64,000 bases of DNA from CBIHON01 sp966211965 (GCA_966211965.1 CBIHON010000027.1:1-64000), one strand, 5' to 3'; positions 35,195 to 44,198 are shown, counted from the stretch's first letter. Program-made: numbers and translations. Notes: a model not told the origin generated them from the letters alone.

Positions 35195-36424
35195 ATGCAA
35201 ACCAATCTCGCTGATTTCATCAAGAACACCCGCGAAGGCGAAGAGGCCGACGCCATCCTGCGCAAGTGCGTGCACTGCGGTTTCTGCACTGCGACCTGTC
35301 CGACCTATCAATTGCTGGGGGACGAGCTCGACGGTCCGCGCGGACGCATCTACCTGATGAAGCAAGTTCTCGAAGGCAAGCAAGTCAGCGCCAAGACGCA
35401 GTCGCACCTGGACCGCTGCCTGACTTGCCGTAATTGCGAATCGACTTGTCCTTCCGGTGTGCAATACGGCCGCCTGATCGATATCGGCCGCAAGATTGTC
35501 GAAGACCGCGTGCCGCGTCCGCTGCCGCAGCGCATTCTGCGCACTGCGCTGAAGGAAGCATTGCCGCGCAAATGGCTGTTCACGCCGGCGATGAAGGCGG
35601 GGCAGTTGATGCGGCCCTTGTTGCCCAAGGCGCTGAAAAACAAGATTCCCGCCAAGCGGGATGCCGGTCCATGGCCGACCATGCAACACGCGCGCAAGAT
35701 GCTGCTGTTGGAGGGCTGCGTGCAACCCGCGATGGCGCCCAGCATCAATGCGGCCACGGCGCGCGTGCTCGATGCGCTCGGCGTGCAATTGATCGTTGCG
35801 TCCGGCGCCGGCTGCTGCGGCGCGATCCGCTACCACCTGAACGATCAGGACGGCGGGCTGGACGATATGCGGCGCAATATCGATGCATGGTGGCCGCATG
35901 TCGAAGCCGGCGCCGAAGCGATCGCCATGACCGCTTCGGGTTGCGGCGTAACGGTCAAGGAATATGGACATCTGCTGGCGTACGACACAGCGTATGCGGC
36001 AAAGGCTGAACGGATTTCAGGATTGGCCAAGGACCTCAGCGAGATCTTGCCGGCGTTCGAAGCACAGCTGCAAAACAAGCTGTGCAGGAAAATAAAAAAA
36101 CGCGTGGCCTGGCATCCGCCTTGCACCTTGCAGCACGGCCAGCAAATCCGTGGCAAGGTCGAAGGCCTGCTGCGTGCCCTAGGTGTCGACGTGCAGTTGT
36201 GCGCCGACAGCCATCTGTGCTGCGGCTCGGCCGGCACCTACTCGGTGCTGCAACCGGAGCTGTCGTACCAATTGCGCGACAACAAGCTGACGAATTTGTC
36301 GGCGACCAAGTCGGAGATGATCGTGTCGGCCAACATCGGTTGCCTGGCGCATTTGCAGTCGGGCACAGAGACGCCGGTCAGGCATTGGATCGAGTTGATT
36401 GATGCCGCACTGGCAACCGCATGA
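35195..36424 (+). CDS. glcF: Glycolate oxidase iron-sulfur subunit GlcF
   Basis: 409-residue electron-transfer subunit. Two 4Fe-4S ferredoxin motifs are near the N-terminus: CVHCGFCTATCP (about 25-36) and CLTCRNCESTCP (about 75-86). Two CCG domains (HdrD-type) follow, with EGCVQPAMAP ... GAGCCG and HPPCTLQHGQ ... DSHLCCGSAG. It passes electrons from GlcD/GlcE to the quinone pool at the inner membrane. It ends at 36424, immediately before a palindromic repeat that lies between it and the convergent gpx gene. Confidence 0.95.
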   Translation: MQTNLADFIKNTREGEEADAILRKCVHCGFCTATCPTYQLLGDELDGPRGRIYLMKQVLEGKQVSAKTQSHLDRCLTCRNCESTCPSGVQYGRLIDIGRKIVEDRVPRPLPQRILRTALKEALPRKWLFTPAMKAGQLMRPLLPKALKNKIPAKRDAGPWPTMQHARKMLLLEGCVQPAMAPSINAATARVLDALGVQLIVASGAGCCGAIRYHLNDQDGGLDDMRRNIDAWWPHVEAGAEAIAMTASGCGVTVKEYGHLLAYDTAYAAKAERISGLAKDLSEILPAFEAQLQNKLCRKIKKRVAWHPPCTLQHGQQIRGKVEGLLRALGVDVQLCADSHLCCGSAGTYSVLQPELSYQLRDNKLTNLSATKSEMIVSANIGCLAHLQSGTETPVRHWIELIDAALATA

Positions 36425-36426
36425 AT

Positions 36427-36500
36427 GTAAGTCGGAAAAGCGCAGCGCCTTCCGACAATCGGCCGTCGGTGTCGGAAGGCGCTGCGCTTTTCCGACCTAC
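36427..36500. repeat. Palindromic repeat, 'GTCGGAAAAGCGCAGCGCC' family, copy 1
   Basis: Perfect 27-bp arms at 36431-36457 and 36470-36496 (GTCGGAAAAGCGCAGCGCCT and its inverse) around a 12-base loop. With one mismatch the arms extend to GTA.../...TAC. A second copy is at 47583-47656. Both lie between convergent operons, where the hairpin could end transcription from both sides. Confidence 0.88.
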
Positions 36501-36583
36501 GAACTGATGGAACTCTAAATTGAGTTGGCTGATTGTTGCGTTGGTAATATGTTGGTTTTCTGCGCCGGAGCACAGAAATCTCA

Positions 36584-37069
36584 TCACTCAGCCAACAACT
36601 TTTCAATATCCCCCATCAATTCCTTGGGCTCGGTCTGCGGCGCATAACGTTTGTAAACCGTGCCGTCTTTTTTCACCAGGAACTTGGTGAAATTCCACTT
36701 GATCGCCTCGCTCCTCATCAGTCCTGGCGCCTCGCTTTTGAGATGCTGGAACAGCGGATGCGCGTCTGCGCCATTGACGTCGATCTTGGAAAACAGCGGA
36801 AACGTCACGCCGTAATTCTTCTCGCAGAAAGCGCTGATTTCCGCTTCGTCTCCCGGCTCCTGTCCACCGAATTGGTTGCAGGGAAAGCCCAGCACTTCAA
36901 CACCCTTGTTCTTGAATTGCTGATACACAGCTTCCAAACCCTTGTACTGCGGCGTGAAGCCGCAATTGCTGGCAGTGTTGACGATCAATAGCACCTTGCC
37001 CTTGTATTTCTTCAGGTCGACGGCCTGGCCGCCGATGTCGTCAACCTTGAAGTCGTATACCTTCGTCAT
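36584..37069 (-). CDS. Glutathione peroxidase (BtuE-like thiol peroxidase)
   Basis: 161-residue thioredoxin-fold peroxidase that reduces hydroperoxides. The catalytic residues are present: C36 in NTASNCGFTPQY, Q70 in FPCNQFGGQEP, and W125/N126 in KWNFTKF. Cys is used rather than selenocysteine. FCEKNYGVTFPLFSKI, with a second Cys, may act in resolution. No signal peptide, so cytoplasmic. Its start overlaps the pilU stop by four bases (ATGA), so its translation is probably coupled to pilU, an unusual pairing. Confidence 0.93.
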   Translation of the reverse strand: MTKVYDFKVDDIGGQAVDLKKYKGKVLLIVNTASNCGFTPQYKGLEAVYQQFKNKGVEVLGFPCNQFGGQEPGDEAEISAFCEKNYGVTFPLFSKIDVNGADAHPLFQHLKSEAPGLMRSEAIKWNFTKFLVKKDGTVYKRYAPQTEPKELMGDIEKLLAE

Positions 37070-38202
37070 ACGATGCCCAGGTGTTCGGTGCCCTTGCTCA
37101 GATCGCGACCTTTGGCTTCCTTGCCGCGCAGCTTGATCGCCAGACGCAGGTCGTTGATCGAGTCGGCGTTGCGCAGCGCATCTTCATAGGAAATCTTATC
37201 GGCTTCATACAAATCGAACAGCGCCTGGTCGAAGGTCTGCATGCCGAGTTCGCGCGACTTTTTCATGATCTCCTTGATCTCGTGCACGTCACCTTTGAAA
37301 ATCAGGTCGGAAATGAGCGGCGAGTTCAACATGACCTCGACCGCCACGCAGCGGCCCTTGGTGTCGCGCAAGGGGATCAGGCGTTGCGAGATCATGCCTT
37401 TCAGGTTCAGCGACAGGTCCATCAAAAGCTGCTGGCGTCGTTCGTCCGGGAAGAAGTTGATGATGCGGTCCAGCGCCTGATTCGAGCTGTTGGCGTGCAG
37501 GGTGGCCAGGCACAGGTGGCCGGTTTCGGCGAAGGCGATCGCAAAGTCCATTGTTTCGCGGTCGCGGATTTCACCGATCAGGATCACGTCGGGCGCCTGA
37601 CGCAGCGCATTCTTCAGGGCGGTGCTCCAGTCCGCGGTATCGACGCCGATGTCGCGCTGGGTGACGATGCAGTTCTTGTGAGGATGGACGTATTCGACCG
37701 GATCCTCCACCGTGATGATGTGGCCGAAGCTGTTTTCGTTGCGATGGCCGATCATCGCCGCCAGCGTCGTGGATTTGCCGGAACCGGTGGCGCCGACCAT
37801 GATCACCAGGCCGCGCTTGGTCATCGCGATTTCCTTGAGGACCGGCGGCACGCCCAGATCTTCCAGCTTGGGAATCGCGGTGGTGATGGTCCGCAGCACC
37901 AGGCCGACCCGTCCCTGCTGCACGAATGCCGAGACGCGGAAGCGGCCCAGGTCGCCGGGGCTGATCGCGAAGTTGCATTCCTTGTTGGCTTCGAATTCGG
38001 CCGACTGCTTGTCGTTCATGATGGCGCGCGCCAGCTCGACCGTGTGGGTCGCCGTCAGCGGCTGGTTCGACACCGGCGTCATCTTGCCGTCGATCTTGAA
38101 GGCGGGCGGAAAGTCCGAGGTGATGAACAGGTCTGAACCGTTCTTGCTGAGCATCAGGCGCAGCAGGTCGTGCATGAATTTCGTGGCTTGATCGCGTTCC
38201 AT
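37066..38202 (-). CDS. pilU: Type IV pilus retraction-accessory ATPase PilU
   Basis: 378-residue AAA-type secretion ATPase. The Walker A GATGSGKST spans 137-145, with ITVEDPVEYVHPHKNC (Asp box region), GEIRDRETMDFAIAFAETGHL (Walker B/His box) and LATLHANSSNQALDRIINFF. The long C-terminal tail ending KGRDLSKGTEHLGIV distinguishes PilU from PilT. It works with PilT in pilus retraction at the inner membrane. It lies 33 bases after pilT and overlaps gpx by four bases. Confidence 0.94.
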   Translation of the reverse strand: MERDQATKFMHDLLRLMLSKNGSDLFITSDFPPAFKIDGKMTPVSNQPLTATHTVELARAIMNDKQSAEFEANKECNFAISPGDLGRFRVSAFVQQGRVGLVLRTITTAIPKLEDLGVPPVLKEIAMTKRGLVIMVGATGSGKSTTLAAMIGHRNENSFGHIITVEDPVEYVHPHKNCIVTQRDIGVDTADWSTALKNALRQAPDVILIGEIRDRETMDFAIAFAETGHLCLATLHANSSNQALDRIINFFPDERRQQLLMDLSLNLKGMISQRLIPLRDTKGRCVAVEVMLNSPLISDLIFKGDVHEIKEIMKKSRELGMQTFDQALFDLYEADKISYEDALRNADSINDLRLAIKLRGKEAKGRDLSKGTEHLGIV

Positions 38203-38235
38203 GATGATTCCTTGAAGGCCTTGAAAACTTGAAGT

Positions 38236-39279
38236 TTAACCCGGGAAGTTTTCCGGGGTCTTGGCCGCCGCGCGTGCAGCGGAAGTCGAAATGATATTGC
38301 GTTTGACCAGTTCGGTCAGGTTGCTGTCCAGTGTCTGCATGCCCATGCTGGCGCCGGTCTGGATCGCAGAATACATCTGTGCGATTTTCGCTTCGCGGAT
38401 CAGGTTGCGGATCGCCGGGGTGCCGACCATGATCTCGTGCGCGGCGACCCGGCCGCCGCCGTCCTTGGTCTTGAGCAGGGTTTGCGAAATCACCGCCTGC
38501 AGCGATTCCGACAGCATCGCGCGCACCATTTCCTTTTCATCGCCGGGGAAGACGTCGATGATACGGTCGATGGTCTTGGCGGCGGAAGAGGTGTGCAGGG
38601 TGCCGAACACCAGGTGGCCGGTTTCGGCGGCGGACAGCGCCAGGCGGATCGTTTCCAGATCGCGCAACTCGCCGACCAGGATCACGTCGGGGTCTTCGCG
38701 CAGGGCCGAACGCAGCGCGGCGCTGAAGGAGTGGGTATGCGGCCCGACTTCACGCTGGTTGATCAGGCATTTCTTGGAGTCGTGCACGAATTCGATCGGG
38801 TCCTCGATGGTCAGGATGTGAGCGTATTCGTTTTCATTGACGTGATTGACCATCGCCGCCAGCGTGGTCGATTTGCCGGAGCCGGTCGGGCCGGTCACCA
38901 GCACCAGGCCGCGCGGCTTGAGCGACAGGTCGGCAAAGATGCGCGGGGCATTGAGCTGTTCCAGACTCAGGATCTTGGAGGGAATGGTCCGCAGCACGGC
39001 CGCCGCGCCGCGATCCTGGTTGAAGGCGTTCACACGAAAGCGCGCCAGGCCCGGGATCGCAAACGAAAAGTCGCACTCGAGTTTTTCTTCGTAGGCCTTG
39101 CGCTGGCCGTCATTCATGATGTCGTACACCATGCCGTGCACGTCCTTGTGTTCCAGCGGCGGCAGGTTGATGCGGCGCACGTCGCCGTGCACGCGGATCA
39201 TGGGCGGCAGGCCTGCGGACAAGTGCAAGTCGGAGGCGTTATTCTTGACCGAGAAAGCGAGAAGTTCGGAAATGTCCAT
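38236..39279 (-). CDS. pilT: Type IV pilus retraction ATPase PilT
   Basis: 347-residue hexameric ATPase that powers pilus retraction and twitching motility. It begins MDISELLAFSVKNNASDLHL. Other landmarks are the Walker A GPTGSGKST at 130-138, ILTIEDPIEFVHDSKKC, GELRDLETIRLALSAAETGH and the C-terminal AIRNLIREAKIAQMYSAIQT, which is the AIRNLIRE motif needed for retraction in relatives. It is the first gene of pilT-pilU-gpx and divergent from yggS, with 111 bases between, as is common in proteobacteria. Confidence 0.96.
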   Translation of the reverse strand: MDISELLAFSVKNNASDLHLSAGLPPMIRVHGDVRRINLPPLEHKDVHGMVYDIMNDGQRKAYEEKLECDFSFAIPGLARFRVNAFNQDRGAAAVLRTIPSKILSLEQLNAPRIFADLSLKPRGLVLVTGPTGSGKSTTLAAMVNHVNENEYAHILTIEDPIEFVHDSKKCLINQREVGPHTHSFSAALRSALREDPDVILVGELRDLETIRLALSAAETGHLVFGTLHTSSAAKTIDRIIDVFPGDEKEMVRAMLSESLQAVISQTLLKTKDGGGRVAAHEIMVGTPAIRNLIREAKIAQMYSAIQTGASMGMQTLDSNLTELVKRNIISTSAARAAAKTPENFPG

Positions 39280-39390
39280 TTATAATCCCTGAGCCTGCGT
39301 GGAAGAGATGAGCTCGCACGGTGCATGTCCCGCCAATGAGGCGAACGGCTCCGGCGAGACCTGCAAAACATTACGTAAAGTAACCTGATT

Positions 39391-40092
39391 ATGTCCGTTA
39401 TTCCCCAGAACTTGCAAGCAGTCCATGCGCGCATTGACGCCGCCGCGCAAGCCGCGTCGCGCGACCCGCATAGTATCAAGCTGCTGGCTGTTTCCAAGAC
39501 CTTCGGCGCGGATGCCGTGATCGAGGCTGCATTGGCCGGCCAAGCCGCCTTCGGCGAGAACTATTTGCAAGAAGCGCTTGACAAGATGGCAAGCGTGCGG
39601 GCCGCGAAGCCGGAACTTGCGCTGGAGTGGCATTTCATCGGCCCGATCCAGAGCAACAAAACCCGCCCCATCGCCGAGCATTTCGACTGGGTGCATTCGG
39701 TCGAGCGGGAAAAAATCGCGCTGCGCCTGTCCGAGCAGCGTCCCGCGCATTTGCCGCCCTTGAATGTCTGCCTGCAGATCAACATCAGCGGCGAGGCCAG
39801 CAAGAGCGGCGCGACGCCGGATGAGGCGATTGCCCTGGCGTCCGTGATCGCCGCAATGCCGCGCCTTAAGCTGCGCGGCTTGATGGCGATTCCGGAACCG
39901 GCCGGGAGCTTCGAGCAGCAGCGCGCGCCGTTCCGGCAAATGCGCGAGTTGTTTGAACGTCTGAGAGCGCAAGGGCTGGATCTGGATACGCTGTCGATGG
40001 GCATGTCGGCCGATATGGATGCGGCGATCGCGGAGGGCGCCACCGTCGTCCGGGTGGGAACGGCAATTTTCGGAAAGCGGCACTATACGTAA
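39391..40092 (+). CDS. yggS: YggS-family PLP homeostasis protein
   Basis: 233-residue alanine-racemase-fold protein that binds pyridoxal phosphate without known catalysis and keeps PLP and amino-acid pools in balance. Typical segments are KLLAVSKTFGADAV, whose Lys binds PLP, FGENYLQEALDK, WHFIGPIQSNKTR, LRGLMAIPEP and LSMGMSADMDAAI followed by VRVGTAIFG. The yggS-proC order is widely conserved and is seen here with 65 bases between the genes. Confidence 0.95.
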   Translation: MSVIPQNLQAVHARIDAAAQAASRDPHSIKLLAVSKTFGADAVIEAALAGQAAFGENYLQEALDKMASVRAAKPELALEWHFIGPIQSNKTRPIAEHFDWVHSVEREKIALRLSEQRPAHLPPLNVCLQINISGEASKSGATPDEAIALASVIAAMPRLKLRGLMAIPEPAGSFEQQRAPFRQMRELFERLRAQGLDLDTLSMGMSADMDAAIAEGATVVRVGTAIFGKRHYT

Positions 40093-40157
40093 CATGCACT
40101 GTACGCACGAACGCGGCACGGCAACCGGCACAATCTCTTTTGTTTAATGGAATCCCA

Positions 40158-40982
40158 ATGAACAGTAACTTGAAAATCAGCTTCATCGGCGGCGGCAATA
40201 TGGCCAGCGCGCTCATCGGCGGCTTGGCCGGCACCCTTACTGCCGGCGAGAATATCCACGTGGTCGACTTGAATGCCGATGCCTTGAGCAAGCTGGCGCA
40301 GCAGTTCGGCGTCAGCACCGCACAACAGATCGATGCTGCCCTGGCGCGAAGCGACGTGATCGTGCTTGCGGTCAAGCCGCAGCAGATGAAAGAGGTGGTC
40401 GCGCAATTGCGGCCGCACCTGTCGTCGCAACTGGTGTTGTCGATCGCGGCCGGTATCCGCGCGGTCGATTTGTCGCGTTGGCTGAACGGCCATACGGCAA
40501 TCGTGCGCACCATGCCGAATACGCCGGCCTTGATCGGGAAGGGCATCACCGGCATGGTAGCGATGGCCGGGGTGTCGCAGGCACAGCGTGAAGCCGCCGA
40601 CGCCATCATGCGCGCGGTCGGCGCCACGGTCTGGCTGAGCGATGAAGCGCTGATCGATCCCGTCACGGCGGTGTCGGGCAGCGGGCCGGCCTATGTCTTC
40701 TATTTCATCGAAGCGATGCAGCAGGCGGCCCAGGAGATGGGCTTGAGCACGGAGCAGGGCAATGAATTGGCGATCGCGACTTTTGTCGGCGCCTCGCAAT
40801 TGGCCGCGCAGTCGCCGGACCCGGTTTCCGTGCTGCGCGAACGCGTGACCTCGAAGGGCGGGACGACGTATGCAGCCTTGACCAGCATGGAGGAAAGTGG
40901 GGTCAAGGACGCTATCGTACGTGCCTTGAAGGCTGCTGCAGCGCGCGGGAAAGATCTGGGCGAGGAGTTTGGACGGGATTGA
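40158..40982 (+). CDS. proC: Pyrroline-5-carboxylate reductase
   Basis: Last enzyme of proline synthesis, 274 residues. The N-terminal Rossmann motif is ISFIGGGNMASALIGG. Also present are VKPQQMKEVV, RTMPNTPALIGKG and the C-terminal signature SGSGPAYVFYFIEAM with VTSKGGTTYAAL. The ATG at 40158 follows a weak leader; an upstream TTG in frame is not used. It is followed by a strong inverted repeat at 41036-41090 before the convergent gene. Confidence 0.95.
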   Translation: MNSNLKISFIGGGNMASALIGGLAGTLTAGENIHVVDLNADALSKLAQQFGVSTAQQIDAALARSDVIVLAVKPQQMKEVVAQLRPHLSSQLVLSIAAGIRAVDLSRWLNGHTAIVRTMPNTPALIGKGITGMVAMAGVSQAQREAADAIMRAVGATVWLSDEALIDPVTAVSGSGPAYVFYFIEAMQQAAQEMGLSTEQGNELAIATFVGASQLAAQSPDPVSVLRERVTSKGGTTYAALTSMEESGVKDAIVRALKAAAARGKDLGEEFGRD

Positions 40983-41035
40983 GACTAGGGCAGGCTCTGA
41001 GTCAACGTGCCGCTCAATCTGGATTGGGCCAGGAG

Positions 41036-41090
41036 TAGGGCGGGGGCAACCCGCGCTGTTTTTGCTTCCGCGCGGGTTGCCCCCACCCTA
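41036..41090. repeat. Palindromic repeat / bidirectional terminator after proC
   Basis: 21-bp arms TAGGGCGGGGGCAACCCGCG+C (41036-41056) and the inverse at 41070-41090, with one mismatch and a 13-base loop containing TTTTT. It lies between proC (plus) and the convergent gene at 41136 (minus). Confidence 0.8.
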
Positions 41091-41135
41091 TCTGAATCCG
41101 GAAACTGAAGCGTGTCGGACCATTGGCCCAGGTGC

Positions 41136-41723
41136 TTATTCTTCGTCGCTCTCCATGTCGACATTCCAGCTTTCCCAACGCAAAAATTTGTTGCCGTCAA
41201 AATGCATGTCAAATCCATGCTCATAATCCCATTTGGCGGTCATATGCACATACCAATGGTTTCCTTGCGGCTTATCGTCGATCCGGATGTTTTTGAAGGA
41301 AACATATTTGAAAATATTCTCGGATTTTGAATAGTCTTTGCCGCCGATTTTCTCTTGGTATTTCAGTGCGATCTGACGCAAATGCGGTTCGACTTCGGTG
41401 TTCAGGAAAGCTGGAGGCAAGCCCTTGAGAATTTTTACAATGCCGGTTTGGCGGGGCGTAAGCGTTTGCTTTTTACCGTCGCGTTTGATCCAAAGGTGAA
41501 TGGGCGCGGGAAAGAAAAATTGAGGTTTGGGCGTTGCTTCGAAATACTCGCTATCAGGAGCGTCGGACTGGAATCGAATATCTTCAACCGATACTTGCAA
41601 CGGCGTGTGCCGAGCGATGGCGCCGGCGCTGTTGCTTTGCGCATGTCCGGGCGCAGGCCAAGCGGAGCAGGCCGCAAAAAAGCCGACGCTCCACAACAGC
41701 AGGGTAAATTGTCTTGATTGCAT
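41136..41723 (-). CDS. Hypothetical exported protein
   Basis: I do not recognise the family. The 195-residue product from the ATG at 41723 starts with a signal peptide (MQSRQFTLLLWSVGFFAACS, then AWPAPGHAQS). AHA-like cleavage before QSNS is plausible; the FAAC sequence is a poor lipobox. The mature part is mixed alpha/beta with many aromatic and charged residues (GNHWYVHMTAKWDYEHGFDM, FLRWESWNVDME) and an acidic end (ESDEE). A GTG 13 codons upstream is another possible start. The codon use fits coding, and it lies between proC (convergent) and ubiA (same strand, upstream). Confidence 0.7.
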   Translation of the reverse strand: MQSRQFTLLLWSVGFFAACSAWPAPGHAQSNSAGAIARHTPLQVSVEDIRFQSDAPDSEYFEATPKPQFFFPAPIHLWIKRDGKKQTLTPRQTGIVKILKGLPPAFLNTEVEPHLRQIALKYQEKIGGKDYSKSENIFKYVSFKNIRIDDKPQGNHWYVHMTAKWDYEHGFDMHFDGNKFLRWESWNVDMESDEE

Positions 41724-41795
41724 GTTAATCCGTTTGGAGAGTTGCAAATAAAATTGGCGCACTCAAGGGGCGTGCAGGATTGATTTCATCGGCGG

Positions 41796-42650
41796 TCAGC
41801 GCAACGCATAGTCCAGCGCAATCCCCCCGAACACCGCCGCCCCCAGCCAATTGTTATGCCGGAACGCCGCAAAGCAACGCATACGGTCACGTTCGCGAAT
41901 CAGCGTGTAGTGATACAAGGCGCAGCCCGCCGCCACCGCCAGTCCCGCTGCGAACCAGAGCCGCAAACCGAAATGCCAGCCTACCGTCAGCGTGACCGCA
42001 AACGTGATCGCATAGCACAGCATCACCGCCGCGACGTCGTAGCTGCCGAACGTGATCGCCGAAGTCTTGATGCCGATTTTCAAATCGTCGTCGCGGTCGA
42101 CCATCGCATACTCGGTGTCATAAGCCACTGCCCAGAATATATTGCCGATCAAGAGCAGCCAGGCCGCTGTGGGCACCGTGTCCTGCACTGCCGCAAAAGC
42201 CATCGGGATGCCGAAGCCGAAGGCGATGCCGAGATAGGCCTGGGGAATCGCAAAGAAGCGTTTGAAATACGGATAGCTGGCGGCGATCAAGACCGCCGCC
42301 ACCGATAGCTGCTTGGTCAATCCGTTGAGCGGAGTGATCAACGCGAAGGACAGCAAAGCCAGCACGGCGGCTACCATCACCGCTTCCCACGCAGCGATCT
42401 TGCCGCTGGTGAGCGGGCGCTCCGCCGTACGCTTGACGTGCTTGTCGAAATCGCGGTCGGCAAAATCATTGATTGCGCAGCCGGCCGAGCGCATCATTGC
42501 CGTACCCAGCGTAAAAATCACGAGCAGCCGCCAGTCCGGTTTGCCGTTCGAGGCCAGCCACAAGGCCGATAGCGTCGGCCATAGCAAGAGCAGGATGCCG
42601 ATAGGCTTGTCGAGGCGGACCAAACGGATATAGAGTTGGAGTCGGTTCAT
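41796..42650 (-). CDS. ubiA: 4-hydroxybenzoate polyprenyltransferase UbiA
   Basis: Inner-membrane prenyltransferase of 284 residues that attaches the polyprenyl tail to 4-hydroxybenzoate in ubiquinone synthesis. The first Asp-rich motif is NDFADRDFD and the second YAMVDRDDDLKIG. MNRLQLYIRLVRLDKPIG and LLLWPTLSALW are the usual start, and about eight hydrophobic segments follow. The ATG at 42650 is chosen over an upstream GTG. Its polyprenyl donor is built from the farnesyl diphosphate made by ispA in this window. Confidence 0.95.
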   Translation of the reverse strand: MNRLQLYIRLVRLDKPIGILLLLWPTLSALWLASNGKPDWRLLVIFTLGTAMMRSAGCAINDFADRDFDKHVKRTAERPLTSGKIAAWEAVMVAAVLALLSFALITPLNGLTKQLSVAAVLIAASYPYFKRFFAIPQAYLGIAFGFGIPMAFAAVQDTVPTAAWLLLIGNIFWAVAYDTEYAMVDRDDDLKIGIKTSAITFGSYDVAAVMLCYAITFAVTLTVGWHFGLRLWFAAGLAVAAGCALYHYTLIRERDRMRCFAAFRHNNWLGAAVFGGIALDYALR

Positions 42651-42767
42651 GGCGGAGAATCGATATTGCACTGCAAAACCGAATTATAAGCGGCGCCGGC
42701 CTTGCTTAAGCTATCGTAACGGCCATGGCGAAATGCCGCCGCCGGACTATGAAAGCGTCATGGCGCC

Positions 42768-42815
42768 CTCGCTCTGCGCCCCTCTCCCGCTCGCGGGAGA
42801 GGGGCGCAGAGCGAG
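42768..42815. repeat. 48-bp near-perfect palindrome (CTCTCCCG family) upstream of ugpB
   Basis: Arms CTCGCTCTGCGCCCCTCTCC+CGC (42768-42790) and their exact inverse (42793-42815) with a two-base centre. The inner part CCTCTCCCG...CGGGAGAGG is shared with the repeat at the end of queA (51885-51906). It lies 72 bases before the ugpB start, inside the 237-base ubiA/ugpB gap. Confidence 0.85.
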
Positions 42816-42887
42816 TCGTTGCCCGACTGTCACGGTAATGCTGCTGTCACCTGGGGCCGATACTCTACAAATTTTCAGGAGATTTCC

Positions 42888-44198
42888 ATGAAATTGAATC
42901 TGAAAGTCTTTGCGGCCGGTGGTTTGCTGGCGATGATGGCCGCTTCGGCCCACGCGGTTACCGAAATCGCCTGGTGGCATTCGATGACCGGCGCGCTTGG
43001 CGAGCGTGTGGCGGGCCTGGCCGAGCAGTTCAACAAGAGCCAGTCCGAGTACAAGGTCAATGCGATCTACAAGGGCAGCTACGACGAAGCGATGGCTGCG
43101 GCGATTGCCGCCTACCGCGCCGGAAACGCGCCGAACGTGCTGCAAGTGTTCGACGTCGGCACCGCCACCATGATGTATTCCAAGGGCGCGGTGACGCCGG
43201 TCTCGGAGGTGATGAAATTGGCCGGCGAAAAATTCGATCCGTCGCAGTACGTGCCGGCGGTCGCGGGCTACTACACCTCGCCGAAGGGCGAGATGGTGTC
43301 CTTCCCGTTCAATAGCTCAACCACCGTGTTCTACTACAACAAGGACATGTTTGCGAAAGCCGGCCTGGACCCGAACAAGGCGCCTGCCACCTGGCAGGAA
43401 TTGCTGGCCGCAGCCGCCAAACTGAAAGCCAACGGCGAAAAGTGCGCCTACACCTCGGGCTGGCAATCCTGGGTCCACCTGGAAAATTTCTCGGCCTGGC
43501 ATAACGTTGAATTCGCCTCGAAGAACAATGGTTTCGGCGGCCTGGATGCACGCTTGAAATTCAACAGCCCCCTGCACGTCAAGCATATCGAAAACATCGC
43601 GAACTGGGCCAAGCAGGGTTACTTCACCTATGCCGGACGCAAGGCTGAACCGGAAGCGAAGTTCTATTCCGGCGAATGCGCGATGCTGACCTCATCCAGC
43701 GCGGCATACGGCAGCATCGTAAAAAATGCGAAATTCAAGTTCGCCGTGGCGGCTTTGCCTTACTACAGCGATGTGCCGGGCGCGCCGCAAAACACCATCA
43801 TCGGCGGCGCCTCGCTCTGGGCGATGAGCGGCAAGAAGAGCAATGAATACAAGGCCGTCGCCAAGCTCTTCAAATTCCTGTCGCAACCGGAAGTGCAGGC
43901 GAAATGGCATCAGGAGACCGGCTACTTGCCGATCACGATGGCGGCCTACGAGATCACCAGGAAATCCGGCTTCTATGAAAAGAATCCGGGCACCGATGTG
44001 TCGGTGCAGCAGATGATCGTGAAGACCACCAGCAAATCGCGCGGCATCCGGCTCGGCAGCTTTGTGCAAATCCGCACCATCATCGATGAGGAATTGGAGA
44101 ATGTCTGGACCGGCAAGAAAGGGGCGAAAGAGGCGCTGGATACGGCGGTCAAGCGTGGCGACGACTTGTTGATGAAGTTCGAGAACGCAAATAAATAG
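42888..44198 (+). CDS. ugpB: ABC transporter substrate-binding protein, sn-glycerol-3-phosphate type (UgpB)
   Basis: 436-residue periplasmic binding protein with a signal peptide (MKLNLKVFAAGGLLAMMAAS, AHA cleavage site before VTEIAWW). It has the family 1 solute-binding fold. UgpB-like segments are ITWWHSM-type AWWHSMTGALGE, PNVLQVFDVGTATMM, VSFPFNSSTTVFYYN and LTSSSAAYGSIVKNA. The likely ligands are glycerol-3-phosphate and glycerophosphodiesters; related sugars cannot be excluded. AGGAGA lies five bases before the ATG at 42888. It is first in the ugp operon and ends inside a hairpin that may protect or limit the transcript. Confidence 0.92.
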   Translation: MKLNLKVFAAGGLLAMMAASAHAVTEIAWWHSMTGALGERVAGLAEQFNKSQSEYKVNAIYKGSYDEAMAAAIAAYRAGNAPNVLQVFDVGTATMMYSKGAVTPVSEVMKLAGEKFDPSQYVPAVAGYYTSPKGEMVSFPFNSSTTVFYYNKDMFAKAGLDPNKAPATWQELLAAAAKLKANGEKCAYTSGWQSWVHLENFSAWHNVEFASKNNGFGGLDARLKFNSPLHVKHIENIANWAKQGYFTYAGRKAEPEAKFYSGECAMLTSSSAAYGSIVKNAKFKFAVAALPYYSDVPGAPQNTIIGGASLWAMSGKKSNEYKAVAKLFKFLSQPEVQAKWHQETGYLPITMAAYEITRKSGFYEKNPGTDVSVQQMIVKTTSKSRGIRLGSFVQIRTIIDEELENVWTGKKGAKEALDTAVKRGDDLLMKFENANK

